Of a stretch of DNA of 64,000 nt, positions 12,801 through 25,174 are shown one piece after another. Both the position numbers and the translations under genes were made by a program. The stretch lies in assembly GCF_932526225.1 (NCBI RefSeq), contig NC_064046.1, forward strand, positions 16,009,408-16,073,407. The letters run 5' to 3'. Below the pieces are notes generated by a model. That model was not told the origin of the DNA, made no database searches, and saw only the letters and a list, made by a program, of their open reading frames with translations. This stretch comes from Nematostella vectensis. Lineage: Eukaryota; Cnidaria; Anthozoa; Actiniaria; Edwardsiidae. Numbering within the stretch: position 1 is the stretch's first letter; every line of letters begins with the position of its first letter.

Positions 12801-15800
12801 TAAATTCCAAAAAGTAACATTAGGAAAAATAAAACAGTATACTCGGAAAAAAAGGTATATCAATCTATCGAGCGTTATGCTCTATGTTAGAATCTACTTA
12901 ATCAAGTTATCCAAGGAATCTAGTTAGTTCTTGTGTGCATAAAATATGTACAGGATCCTGAACAAAGCATGAGCACATCAAAGATGCTGAGAGTACATAA
13001 AAATGTTCCTATACCTTCTTTTAATGTCATGACACACCAAGAACAGTATAATTAAGTATCGATATTTAAAAAATAAAAAATAAAAAAAAAAAGGCTATCA
13101 GCGGGAATCGAACCCGGGTAGCTGCGTTAGTAGTCAAGTGCCCGCAACGAAAGACTAACGTGGCATTGCTGAAGGGAATTGTAATGAAAATTACTTTTAA
13201 TACTATTGGTATCGTAAACTATCCCAAGCAAAGTCACCATCGGACTGGAGGTTACATTCGGGAAAAGCTTCAGGGTTACATTCGGGAATTTGTTTTACGA
13301 GTTTAACCTCCAAAAGGTTACAATCGATATTTTTTTTCCGATTGTAAATTCCAAAAAGTAACATTAGGAAAAATTAAACAGTATACTAGGAAAAAAAGGT
13401 ATATCAATCTATCGAGCGCTATGCTCTATGTTAGAATCTACTTAATGAAGTTATCCAAGGAATCTAGTTAGTTCTTGTGTGCATAAAATATGTACAGGAT
13501 CCTGAACAAAGCATGAGCACATCAAAGATGCTGAGAGTACATAAAAATGTCCCTATACCTTCTTTTTATGTCATGACACACCAAGAACAGTATAATTAAG
13601 TATAGATATTTTAAAAAAAAAAATAAAGAAACAAAAATATGCTATTAGCGGGAATCGAACCCGGGTCGCTGCGTTAGTAGTCAAGTGCCCGCAACAAAAG
13701 ACTAACGTGGCATTGCTGAAGGGAATTGTAATGAAAATTACTTTTAATACTATTGGTATCGTAAACTATCCCAAGCAAAGTCACCATCGGACTGGAGGTT
13801 ACATTCGGGAAAAGCTTCAGGGTTACATTCGGGAATTTGTTTTACGATTTTAACCTGCAAAAGGTTACAATCGATAATTTTTTTTCCGAATGTAAATTCC
13901 AAAAAGTAACATTAGGAAAAATAAAACAGTATACTCGGAAAAAAAGGTATATCAATCTATCGAGCATTATGCTCTATGTTAGAATCTACTTAATCAAGTT
14001 ATCCAAGAAATCTAGTTAGTTCTTGTGTGCATAAAATATGTACAGGATCCTGAAGAAAGCATGAGCACATCAAAGATGCTGAGAGTACATAAATATGTCC
14101 CTATACCTTCTTTTTATGTCATGACACACCAAGAACAGTATAATTAAGTATCGATATTTAAAAAAAAAAATAAAGAAAAAAAAAATAGGCTATCAGCGGG
14201 AATCGAACCCGGGTCGCTGCATTAGTAGTCAAGTGCCCGCAACGAAAGACTAACGTGGCATTGCTGAAGGGAATTGTAATGAAAATTACTTTTAATACTA
14301 ATGGTATCGTAAACTATCCCAAGCAAAGTCACCATCGGACTGGAGGTTACATTCGGGAAAAGCTTCAGGGTTACATTCGGGAATTTGTTGTACGAGTGTA
14401 ACCTCCAAAAGGTTACAATCGATAAATTTTTTTCCGAATGTAAATTCCAAAATGTAACATTAGGAAAAATAAAACAGTATACTCGGAAAAAAAGGTATAT
14501 CAATCTATCGAGCGCTATGCTCTATGTTAGAATCTACTTAATCAAGTTATTCAAGGAATCTAGTTAGTTCTTGTGTGCATAAAATATGTACAGGATCCTG
14601 AACAAAGCATGAGCACATCAAAGATGCTGAGAGTACATAAAAATGTCCCTATACCTTCTTTTTATGTCATGACACACCAATAACAGTATAATTAAGTATT
14701 GATATTTAAAAAAAAAAATAAAGAAAAAAAAATAGGCTATCAGCAGGAATCGAACCCGGGTGGCTGCATTAGTAGTCAAGTGCCCGCAACGAAAGACTAA
14801 CGTGGCATTGCTGAAGGGAATTGTAATGAAAATTACTATTAATACTATTGTTATCGTAAACTATCCCAAGCAAAGTCACCATCGGACGGAGGTTACATTC
14901 GGGAAAAGCTTCAGGGTTACATTCGGGAATTTGTTTTACGAGTGTAACCTCCAAAAGGTTACAATCGATAATTTTTTTTCCGAATGTAAATTCCAAAAAG
15001 TAACATTAGGAAAAATAAAACAGTATACTCGGAAAAAAAGGTATATCAATCTATCGAGCATTATGCTCTATGTTAGAATCTACTTAATCAAGTTATTCAA
15101 GGAATCTAGTTAGTTCTTGTGTGCATAAAATATGTACAGGATCCTGAACAAAGCATGAGCACATCAAAGATGCTGAGAGTACATAAATATGTCCCTATAC
15201 CTTCTTTTTATGTCATGACACACCAAGAACAGTATAATTAAGTATCGATATTTAAAAAAAAAAATAAAGAAAAAAAAATAGGCTATCAGCGGGAATAGAA
15301 CCCGGGTTGCTGCGTTAGTAGTCAAGTGCCCGCAACGAAAGACTAACGTGGCATTGCTGAAGGGAATTGTAATGAAAATTACTTTTAATACTAATGGTAT
15401 CGTAAACTATCCCAAGCAAAGTCACCATCGGACTGGAGGTTACATTCGGGAAAAGCTTCAGGGTTACATTCGGGAATTTGTTTTACGAGTGTAACCTCGA
15501 AGAGGTTACAATTGATAAATTTTTTTCCGAATGTAAATTCCAAAAAGTAACATTAGGAAAATTAAAACAGTATACTCGGAAAAAAAGGTATATCAATCTA
15601 TCGAGCGCTATGCTCTATGTTAGAATCTACTTAATCAAGTTATCCAAGGAATCTAGTTAGTTCTTGTGTGCATAAAATATGTACAGGATCCTGAACAAAG
15701 CATGAGCACATCAAAGATGCTGAGAGTACATAAAAATGTCCCTATACCTTCTTTTTATGTCATGACACACCAAGAACAGTATAATTAAGTATTGATATTT

Positions 15801-16493
15801 AAAAAAAAATAATAAAGAAAAAAAAAAGGCTATCAGCGGGAATCGAACCCGGGAGGCTGCATTAGTAGTCAAGTGCCCGCAACGAAAGACTAACGTGGCA
15901 TTGCTGAAGGGAATTGTAATGAAAATTACTATTAATACTATTGTTATCGTAAACTATCCCAAGCAAAGTCACCATCGGACTGGAGGTTACATTCGTGAAA
16001 AGCTTCAGGGTTACATTCGGGAATTTGTTTTACGAGTGTAACCTCCAAAAGGTTACAATCGATAATTATTTTTCCGAATGTAAATTCCAAAAAGTACCAT
16101 TAGGAAAAATAAAACAGTATACTCGGAAAAAAAGGTATATCAATCTATCGAGCGCTATGCTCTATGTTAGAATCTACTTAATGAAGTTATCCAAGGAATC
16201 TAGTTAGTTCTTGTGTGCATAAAATATGTACAGGATCCTGAACAAAGCATGAGCACATCAAAGATGCTGAGAGTACATAAAAATGTCCCTATACCTTCTT
16301 TTTATGTCATGACACACCAAGAACAGTATAATTAAGTATCGATATTTAAAAAAAAAAAATAAAGAAAAAAAATAGGCTATCAGCGACAATCGAACCCGGG
16401 TCGCTGCGTTAGTAGTCAAGTGACCGCAACAAAAGACTAACGTGGCATTGCTAAAGGGAATTGTAATGAAAATTACTTTTAATACTATTGGTT

Positions 16494-17036
16494 TTCGACT
16501 CACGTGATCTCACTGTACCAACCAAGATCGCTGTTTATAATCAATGTCTAATGCCTCTCTTATTGTACGGTAGTGAGACATGGACTGTATATCAGCATGA
16601 AGTTAGAGAACTTCGTACTCTGCAACAACGCCATTTACGCCTAATCCTCAGGATCAAGTGGGATGACTATATAAGCAATGAAGACGTCCTCCGTCGCGCA
16701 AACGTAGATGATATTGAAACAAAATTAGCTAGAAATCGTCTCCGCTGGCTTGGTCACCTCTGCCGAATGGACGATGACAGAGTGCCTAAGCACCTGTTAT
16801 TTTCGGAGCTAGAACACGGGTCTCGCCCAGTTGGTCGTCCTAAACTAAGATTCAAGGACATTTTGAAAAAAGACCTCAAAATTGGATGCGTCCTTGAAGT
16901 GTGGAACTATCATGTACATAATAGAAAGGAATGGAGGGCGATCACAAATAACATCTGCACGTCATACGACAAAAGAAGATATGAAACATATTTAAAACAA
17001 AGGGAAGCTCGCCGTAAAAGGGCGGAGAACAGTTAA
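16494..17036 (+). pseudogene. LINE ORF2 C-terminal fragment (downstream of the reverse transcriptase palm)
   Basis: About 180 codons are open to a TAA at 17034-17036. There is no genuine start: the open frame extends a few codons upstream into satellite sequence. The fragment includes LLLYGSETW near the beginning, RTLQQRHLRLILRIKW, a LRRA segment, NRLRWLGHLCRMDDDRVPK and GRPKLRFKDILKKDLK, and ends in a basic tail (KQREARRKRAENS). These motifs are characteristic of the region after the reverse transcriptase domain in many metazoan LINE proteins. That region follows the polymerase core, which is missing here together with the endonuclease. The piece therefore cannot be enzymatically competent. 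There are no frameshifts or internal stops. It is codon-like sequence within noncoding satellite DNA. Confidence 0.88.
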
Positions 17037-17052
17037 ATACAAACTGTGTTAT

Positions 17053-17066
17053 ACCCGTTCGCGGGT
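17053..17066 (+). other. UUCG-tetraloop hairpin in the LINE 3' tail
   Basis: ACCCG-TTCG-CGGGT forms a perfect 5-bp stem with a TTCG loop, 17 bases after the stop codon and about 13 bases before the insertion's 3' boundary. In several LINE clades a 3'-terminal stem-loop is recognised by the element's own reverse transcriptase. Its position here is consistent with that role, but function is inferred. Confidence 0.55.
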
Positions 17067-17116
17067 GCAGGCGCTTATATATCGTAAACTATCCCAAGCA
17101 AAGTCACCATCGGACT

Positions 17117-17218
17117 GGAGGTTACATTCGGGAAAAGCTTCAGGGTTACATTCGGGAATTTGTTTTACGAGTGTAACCTCCAAAAGGTTACAATCGATAA
17201 TTTTTTTTCCGAATGTAA
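17117..17218. repeat. Inverted/direct repeat cluster inside the 547-bp monomer (clean example)
   Basis: GGAGGTTACA (17117-17126) is perfectly complementary to TGTAACCTCC (17172-17181). GTAACC (17173-17178) also pairs with GGTTAC (17186-17191) around a 7-base spacer. TTACATTCGG occurs directly twice (17122-17131, 17146-17155) and once inverted as CCGAATGTAA (17209-17218). The cluster could form alternative hairpins or cruciforms. It is present in most monomers, but copies with GTGTATCCTCC or GAGTTTAACC weaken the first pairing. Confidence 0.8.
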
Positions 17219-18066
17219 ATTCCAAAAAGTAACATTAGGAAAAATAAAACAGTATACTCGGAAAAAAAGGTATATCAATCTATCGAGCGCTATGCTCTAT
17301 GTTAGAATCTACTTAATCAAGTTATCCAAGGAATCTAGTTAGTTCTTGTGTGCATAAAATATGTACAGGATCCTGAACAAAGCATGAGCACATCAAAGAT
17401 GCTGAGAGTACATAAAAATGTCCCTATACCTTCTTTTTATGTCATGACACACCCAGAACAGTATAATTAAGTATCGATATTTAAAAAAAAATAAAGAAAA
17501 AAAATAGGCTATCAGAGGGAATCGAACCCGGGTCGCTGCATTAGTAGTCAAGTGCCCGCAACGAAAGACTAACTTGGCATTGCTGAAGGGAATTGTGATG
17601 AAAATTACTTTTAATACTATTGGTATCGTAAACTATCCCAAGCAAAGTCACCATCGGACTGGAGGTTACATTCGGGAAAAGCTTCAAGGTTACATTCGGG
17701 AATTTGTTTTACGAGTGTATCCTCCAAAAGGTTACAATCGATAATTTTTTCCATAAAGTAAATTCCAAAAAGTAACATTAGGAAAAATAAAACAGTATAC
17801 TCGGAAAAAAAGGTATATCAATCTATCGAGCGCTATGCTCTATGTTAGAATCTACTTAATGAAGTTATCCAAGGAATCTAGTTAGTTCTTGTGTGCATAA
17901 AATATGTACAGGATCCTGAACAAAGCATGAGCACATCAAAGATGCTGAGAGTACATAAAAATGTCCCTATACCTTCTTTTTATGTCATGACACACCAAGA
18001 ACAGTATAATTAAGTATCGATATTTAAAAAAAAAAATAAAGAAAAAAAAATAGGCTATCAGCGGGA

Positions 18067-21000
18067 ATCGAACCCGGGTCGCTGCGTTAGTAGTCAAGTG
18101 CCCGCAACGAAAGACTACCGTGGCATTGCTGAAGGGAATTGTGATGAAAATTACTTTTAATACTATTGGTATCGTAAACTATCCCAAGCAAAGTCACCAT
18201 CGGACTGGAGGTTACATTCGGGAAAAGCTTCAAGGTTACATTCGGGAATTTGTTTTACGAGTGTATCCTCCAAAAGGTTACAATCGATATTTTTTTCCCT
18301 AATGTAAATTCCAAAAAGTAACATTAGGAAAAATAAAACAGTATACTCGGAAAAAAAGGTATATCAATCTATCGAGCGCTATGCTCTATGTTAGAATCTA
18401 CTTAATCAAGTTATCCAAGGAATCTAGTTAGTTCTTGTGTGCATAAAATATGTACAGGATCCTGAACAAAGCATGAGCACATCAAAGATGCTGAGAGTAC
18501 ATAAAAATGTCCCTATACCTTCTTTTTATGTCATGACACACCAAGAACAGTATAATTAAGTATCGATATTTAAAAAAAAATAAAGAAAAAAAAAATAGGC
18601 TATCAGCGTGAATCGAACCCGGGTAGCTGCGTTGGTAGTCAAGTGCCCGCAACGAAAGACTAACGTGGCATTGCTGAAGGGAATTGTAACGAAAATTACT
18701 TTTAATACTATTGGTATCGTAAACTATCCCAAGCAAAAAGCCATCGGACTGGAGGTTACATTCGGGAAAAGCTTCAGGGTTACATTCGGAAATTTGTTTT
18801 ACGAGAGTAACCTCCAAAAGGTTACAATCGATAATTTTTTTTCCGAATGTAAATTCCAAAAAGTAACATTAGGAAAAATAAAACAGTATACTCGGAAAAA
18901 AAGGTATATCAATCTATCGAGCGTTATGCTCTATGTTAGAATCTACTTAATCAAGTTATCCAAGGAATCTAGTTAGTTCTTGTGTGCATAAAATATGTAC
19001 AGGATCCTGAACAAAGCATGAGCACATCAAAGATGCTGAGAGTACATAAAAATGTTCCTATACCTTCTTTTAATGTCATGACACACCAAGAACAGTATAA
19101 TTAAGTATCGATATTTAAAAAATAAAAAATAAAGAAAAAAAAAGGCTGTCAGCGAGAATCGAACCCGGGTAGCTGCGTTAGTAGTCAAGTGCCCGCAACG
19201 AAAGACTAACGTGGCATTGCTGAAGGGAATTGTAATGAAAATTACTTTTAATGCTATTGGTATCGTAAACTATCCCAAGCAAAGTCACCATCGGACTGGA
19301 GGTTACATTCGGGAAAAGCTTCAGGGTTACATTCGGGAATTTGTTTTACGAGTTTAACCTCCAAAAGGTTACAATCGATATTTTTTTTTCCGAATGTAAA
19401 TTCCAAAAAGTAACATTAGGAAAAATTAAACAGTATACTCGGAAAAAAAGGTATATCAATCTATCGAGCGCTATGCTCTATGTTAGAATCTACTTAATGA
19501 AGTTATCCAAGGAATCTAGTTAGTTCTTGTGTGCATAAAATATGTACAGGATCCTGAACAAAGCATGAGCACATCAAAGATGCTGAGAGTACATAAAAAT
19601 GTCCCTATACCTTCTTTTTATGTCATGACACACCAAGAACAGTATAATTAAGTATCGATATTTTAAAAAAAAAATAAAGAAAAAAAATAGTCTATCAGCG
19701 GGAATAGAACCCGGGTCGCTGCGTTAGTAGTCAAGTGCCCGCAACGAAAGACTAACGTGGCATTGCTGAAGGGAATTGTAATGAAAATTACTTTTAATAC
19801 TATTGGTATCGTAAACTATCCCAAGCAAAGTCACCATCGGACTGGAGGTTACATTCGGGAAAAGCTTTAGGGTTACATTCGGGAATTTGTTTTACGAGTG
19901 CATCCTCCAAAAGGTTACAATCGATAATTTTTTTTCCGAATGTAAATTCCAAAAAGTAACATTAGGAAAAATAAAACAGTATACTCGGAAAAAAAGGTAT
20001 ATCAATCTATCGAGCGCTATGCTCTATGTTAGAATCTACTTAATCAAGTTATCCAAGGAATCTAGTTAGTTCTTGTGTGCATAAAATATGTACAGGATCC
20101 TGAAGAAAGCATGAGCACATCAAAGATGCTGAGAGTACATAAATATGTCCCTATACCTTCTTTTTATGTCATGACACACCAAGAACAGTATAATTAAGTA
20201 TCGATATTTAAAAAAAAAAAATAAAGAAACAAAAATATGCTATCAGCGGGAATCGAACCCGGGTCGCTGCGTTAGTAGTCAAGTGCCCGCAACAAAAGAC
20301 TAACGTGGCATTGCTGAAGGGAATTGTAATGAAAATTACTTTTAGTACTATTGGTATCGTAAACTATCCCAAGCAAAGTCACCATCGGACTTGAGGTTAC
20401 ATTCGGGAAAAGCTTCAGAGTTACATTCGGGAATTTGTTTTACAAGAGTAACCTCCAAAAGGTTACAATCGATAATTTTTTTTCCGAATGTAAATTCCAA
20501 AAAGTAACATTAGGAAAAATAAAACAGTATACTCGGAAAAAAAGGTATATCAATCTATCGAGCATTATGCTCTATGTTAGAATCTACTTAATCAAGTTAT
20601 CCAAGGAATCTAGTTAGTTCTTGTGTGCATAAAATATGTACAGGATCCTGAACAAAGCATGAGCACATCAAAGATGCTGAGAGTACATAAAAATGTTCCT
20701 ATACCTTCTTTTAATGTCATGACAAACCAAGAACAGTATAATTAAGTATCGATATTTAAAAAAGAAAAAATAAAGAAAAAAAAAGGCTATCAGCGGGAAT
20801 CGAACCCGGGTAGCTGCGTTAGTAGTCAAGTGCCCGCAACGAAAGACTAACGTGGCATTGCTGAAGGGAATTGTAATGAAAATTACTTTTAATACTATTG
20901 GTATCGTAAACTATCCCAAGCAAAGTCACCATCGGACTGGAGGTTACATTCGGGAAAAGCTTCAGGGTTACATTCGGAAATTTGTTTTACGAGAGTAACC

Positions 21001-24000
21001 TCCAAAAGGTTACAATCGATAATTTTTTTTCCGAATGTAAATTCCAAAAAGTAACATTAGGAAAAATAAAACAGTATACTCGGAAAAAAAGGTATATCAA
21101 TCTATCGAGCGTTATGCTCTATGTTAGAATCTACTTAATCAAGTTATCCAAGGAATCTAGTTAGTTCTTGTGTGCAAAAATATGTACAGGATCCTGAACA
21201 AAGCCTGAGCACATCAAAGATGCTGAGAGTACATAAAAATGTTCCTATACCTTCTTTTAATGTCATGACACACCAAGAACAGTATAATTAAGTATCGATA
21301 TTTAAAAAATAAAAAATAAAGAAAAAAAAAGGCTATCAGCGGGAATCGAACCCGTGTAGCTGCGTTAGTAGTCAAGTGCCCGCAACGAAAGACTAACGTG
21401 GCATTGCTGAAGGGAATTGTAATGAAAATTACTTTTAATACTATTGGTATCGTAAACTATCCCAAGCAAAGTCACCATCGGACTGGAGGTTACATTCGGG
21501 AAAAGCTTCAGGGTTACATTCGGGAATTTGTTTTACGAGTTTAACCTCCAAAAGGTTACAATCGATATTTTTTTTTCCGAATGTAAATTCCAAAAAGTAA
21601 CATTAGGAAAAATTAAACAGTATACTCGGAAAAAAAGGTATATCAATCTATCGAGCATTATGCTCTATGTTAGAATCTACTTAATGAAGTTATCCAAGGA
21701 ATCTAGTTAGTTCTTGTGTGCATAAAATATGTACAGGATCCTGAACAAAGCATGAGCACATCAAAGATGCTGAGAGTACATAAAAATGTCCCTATACCTT
21801 CTTTTTATGTCATGACACACCAAGAACAGTATAATTAAGTATCGATATTTTAAAAAAAAAATAAAGAAACAAAAATATGCTATCAGCGGGAATCGAACCC
21901 GGGTCGCTGCGTTAGTAGTCAAGTGCCCGCAACAAAAGACTAACGTGGCATTGCTGAAGGGAATTGTAATGAAAATTACTATTAATACTATTGGTATCGT
22001 AAACTATCCCAAGCAAAGTCACCATCGGACTGGAGGTTACATTCGGGAAAAGCTTCAGGGTTACATTCGGGAATTTGTTTTACGAGAGTAACCTCCAAAA
22101 GGTTACAATCGATAATTTTTTTTCCGAATGTAAATTCCAAAAAGTAACATTAGGAAAAATAAAACAGTATACTCGGAAAAAAAGGTATATCAATCTATCG
22201 AGCATTATGCTCTATGTTAGAATCTACTTAATCAAGTTATCCAAGGAATCTAGTTAGTTCTTGTGTGCATAAAATATGTACAGGATCCTGAACAAAGCAT
22301 GAGCACATCAAAGATGCTGAGAGTACATAAATATGTCCCTATACCTTCTTTTTATGTCATGACACACCAAGAACAGTATAATTAAGTATCGATATTTAAA
22401 AAAAAAAATAAAGAAAAAAAAATAGGCTATCAGCGGGAATCGAACTCGGGTCGCTGCATTAGTAGTCAAGTGCCCGCAACGAAAGACTAACGTGGCATTG
22501 CTGAAGGGAATTGTAATGAAAATTACTTTTAATACTAATGGTATCGTAAACTATCCCAAGCAAAGTCACCATCGGACTGGAGGTTACATTCGGGAAAAGC
22601 TTCAGCGTTACATTCGGGAATTTGTTTTACGAGTGTAACCTCCAAAAGGTTACAATCGATAAATTTTTTTCCGAATGTAAATTCCAAAATGTAACATTAG
22701 GAAAAATAAAACAGTATACTCGGAAAAAAAGGTATATCAATCTATCGAGCGCTATGCTCTATGTTAGAATCTACTTAATGAAGTTATCCAAGGAATCTAG
22801 TTAGTTCTTGTGTGCATAAAATATGTACAGGATCCTGAACAAAGCATGAGCACATCAAAGATGCTGAGAGTACATAAAAATGTCCCTATACCTTCTTTTT
22901 ATGTCATGACACACCAATAACAGTATAATTAAGTATTGATATTTAAAAAAAAAATAAAGAAAAAAAAAATAGGCTATCAGCGGGAATCGAACCCGGGTGG
23001 CTGCATTAGTAGTCAAGTGCTCGCAACGAAAGACTAACGTGGCATTGCTGAAGGGAATTGTAATGAAAATTACTATTAATACTATTGTTATCGTAAACTA
23101 TCCCAAGCAAAGTCACCATCGGACTGGAGGTTACATTCGGGAAAAGCTTCAGGGTTACATTCGGGAATTTGTTTTACGAGTGTAACCTCCAAAAGGTTAC
23201 AATCGATAATTTTTTTTCCGAATGTAAATTCCAAAAAGTAACATTAGGAAAAATAAAACAGTATACTCGGAAAAAAAGGTATATCAATCTATCGAGCATT
23301 ATGCTCTATGTTAGAATCTACTTAATCAAGTTATTCAAGGAATCTAGTTAGTTCTTGTGTGCATAAAACATGTACAGGATCCTGAACAAAGCATGAGCAC
23401 ATCAAAGATGCTGAGAGTACATAAATATGTCCCTATACCTTCTTTTTATGTCATGACACACCAAGAACAGTATAATTAAGTATCGATATTTAAAAAAAAA
23501 ATAAAGAAAAAAAATAGGCTATCAGCGGGAATCGAACCCGGGTCGCTGCATTAGTAGTCAAGTGCCCGCAACGAAAGACTAACGTGGCATTGCTGAAGGG
23601 AATTGTAATGAAAATTACTTTTAATACTAATGGTATCGTAAACTATCCCAAGCAAAGTCACCATCGGACTGGAGGTTACATTCGGGAAAAGCTTCAGGGT
23701 TACATTCGGGAATTTGTTTTACGAGTGTAACCTCGAAAAGGTTACAATTGATAAATTTTTTTCCGAATGTAAATTCCAAAAAGTAACATTAGGAAAATTA
23801 AAACAGTATACTCGGAAAAAAAGGTATATCAATCTATCGAGCGCTATGCTCTATGTTAGAATCTACTTAATCAAGTTATTCAAGGGATCTAGTTAGTTCT
23901 TGTGTGCATAAAATATGTACAGGATCCTGAACAAAGCATGAGCACATCAAAGATGCTGAGAGTACATAAAAATGTCCCTATACCTTCTTTTTATGTCATG

Positions 24001-25174
24001 ACACACCAAGAACAGTATAATTAAGTATTGATATTTAAAAAAAAAAATAAAGAAAAAAAAAAGGCTATCAGCGGGAATCGAACCCGGGTGGCTGCATTAG
24101 TAGTCAAGTGCCCGCAACGAAAGACTAACGTGGCATTGCTGAAGGGAATTGTAATGAAAATTACTATTAATACTATTGTTATCGTAAACTATCCCAAGCA
24201 AAGTCACCATCGGACTGGAGGTTACATTCGTGAAAAGCTTCAGGGTTACATTCGGGAATTTGTTTTACGAGTGTAACCTCCAAAAGGTTACAATCGATAA
24301 TTATTTTTCCGAATGTAAATTCCAAAAAGTACCATTAGTAAAAATAAAACAGTATACTCGGAAAAAAAGGTATATCAATCTATCGAGCGCTATGCTCTAT
24401 GTTAGAATCTACTTAATGAAGTTATCCAAGGAATCTAGTTAGTTCTTGTGTGCATAAAATATGTACAGGATCCTGAACAAAGCATGAGCACATCAAAGAT
24501 GCTGAGAGTACATAAAAATGTCCCTATACCTTCTTTTTATGTCATGACACATCAAGAACAGTATAATTAAGTATCGATATTTAAAAAAAAAAATAATAAA
24601 GAAAAAAAAATAGGCTATCAGCGACAATCGAACCCGGGTCGCTGCATTAGTAGTCAAGTGACCGCAACGAAAGACTAACGTGGCATTGCTAAAGGGAATT
24701 GTAATGAAAATTACTTTTAATACTATTGGTATCGTAAACTATCCCAAGCAAAGTCACCATCGGACTGGAGGTTACATTCGGGAAAAGCTTCAGGGTTACA
24801 TTCGGGAATTTGTTTTACGAGTGTAACCTCCAAAAGGTTACAATCGATATTTTTTTTTCCGAATGTAAATTCCAAAAAGTAACATTAGGAAAAATAAAAC
24901 AGTATACTCGGAAAAAAAGGTATATCAATCTATCGAGCGCTATGCTCTATGTTAGAATCTACTTAATCAAGTTATCCAAGGAATCTAGTTAGTTCTTGTG
25001 TGCATAAAATATGTACAGGATCCTGAACAAAGCATGAGCACATCAAAGATGCTGAGAGTACATAAAAATGTCCCTATACCTTCTTTTTATGTCATGACAC
25101 ACCCAGAACAGTATAATTAAGTATCGATATTTAAAAAAAAAAATAAAGAAAAAAAAAATAGGCTATCAGCGAGA
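18067..25174. repeat. Array 1 13-monomer higher-order block, copy 2 (no LINE)
   Basis: This block reproduces the order and private variants of 9830-17518, for example GCGTTGGTAG near 18630, AATAGAACC near 19704, AACAAAAGAC near 20292 and 21930, ACTAATGG near 22535, CGTGAAAAGC near 24230 and GCGACAATCG near 24623. There are few differences from copy 1. One is a small change near 18735, where GCAAAAAGCC replaces GCAAAGTCGCC. The LINE is absent, giving a filled-site/empty-site pair. Confidence 0.85.

Larger units (their letters stand above)
16492..17079 (+). mobile_element. 5'-truncated non-LTR retrotransposon (LINE) insertion
   Basis: A 588-bp sequence found nowhere else in the window interrupts a 547-bp monomer exactly between ...ACTATTGG and TATCGTAAAC. 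It consists of the last ~180 codons of a LINE ORF2-type protein, its stop codon and a short 3' tail that ends in TTATAT without a poly(A) tract. No target-site duplication is visible beyond one possible shared T, and no monomer bases are lost. The 5' truncation fits abortive target-primed reverse transcription. The frame is uninterrupted, so the copy looks young. The clade cannot be assigned by eye. Confidence 0.85.
9830..17518. repeat. Array 1 13-monomer higher-order block, copy 1 (carries the LINE)
   Basis: The monomer order is C, D, E, then one with AATAGAACC, then X, Y, an E-like, an X-like, one with ACTAATGG, one with GGTGGCTGCATT, a second ACTAATGG type, one with CGTGAAAAGC and GTACCATT, and one with GCGACAATCG. 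The same order with the same private variants is present at 18067-25174, offset by 8238 bp before the LINE. With the 588-bp LINE removed, the offset is about 7650 bp, or 14 monomers. The monomer after the block (near 17519) is B-type, with CCATAAAG. Confidence 0.85.

Noticed and set aside
14760-15113. 117- and 122-codon open frames in single monomers (also near 18608-18976)
   Set aside because: They arise where a small indel (GGACGGAGG near 14886; GCAAAAAGCC near 18737) fuses two of the usual short frames. Neighbouring monomers do not keep the fusion.
16488-16493. A start codon for the LINE open frame
   Set aside because: The apparent start is a TTG inside satellite sequence. The element is 5'-truncated and has no genuine start here.
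16480-17095. Target-site duplication flanking the LINE
   Set aside because: Comparing with uninterrupted monomers, at most one T is shared between the two flanks.
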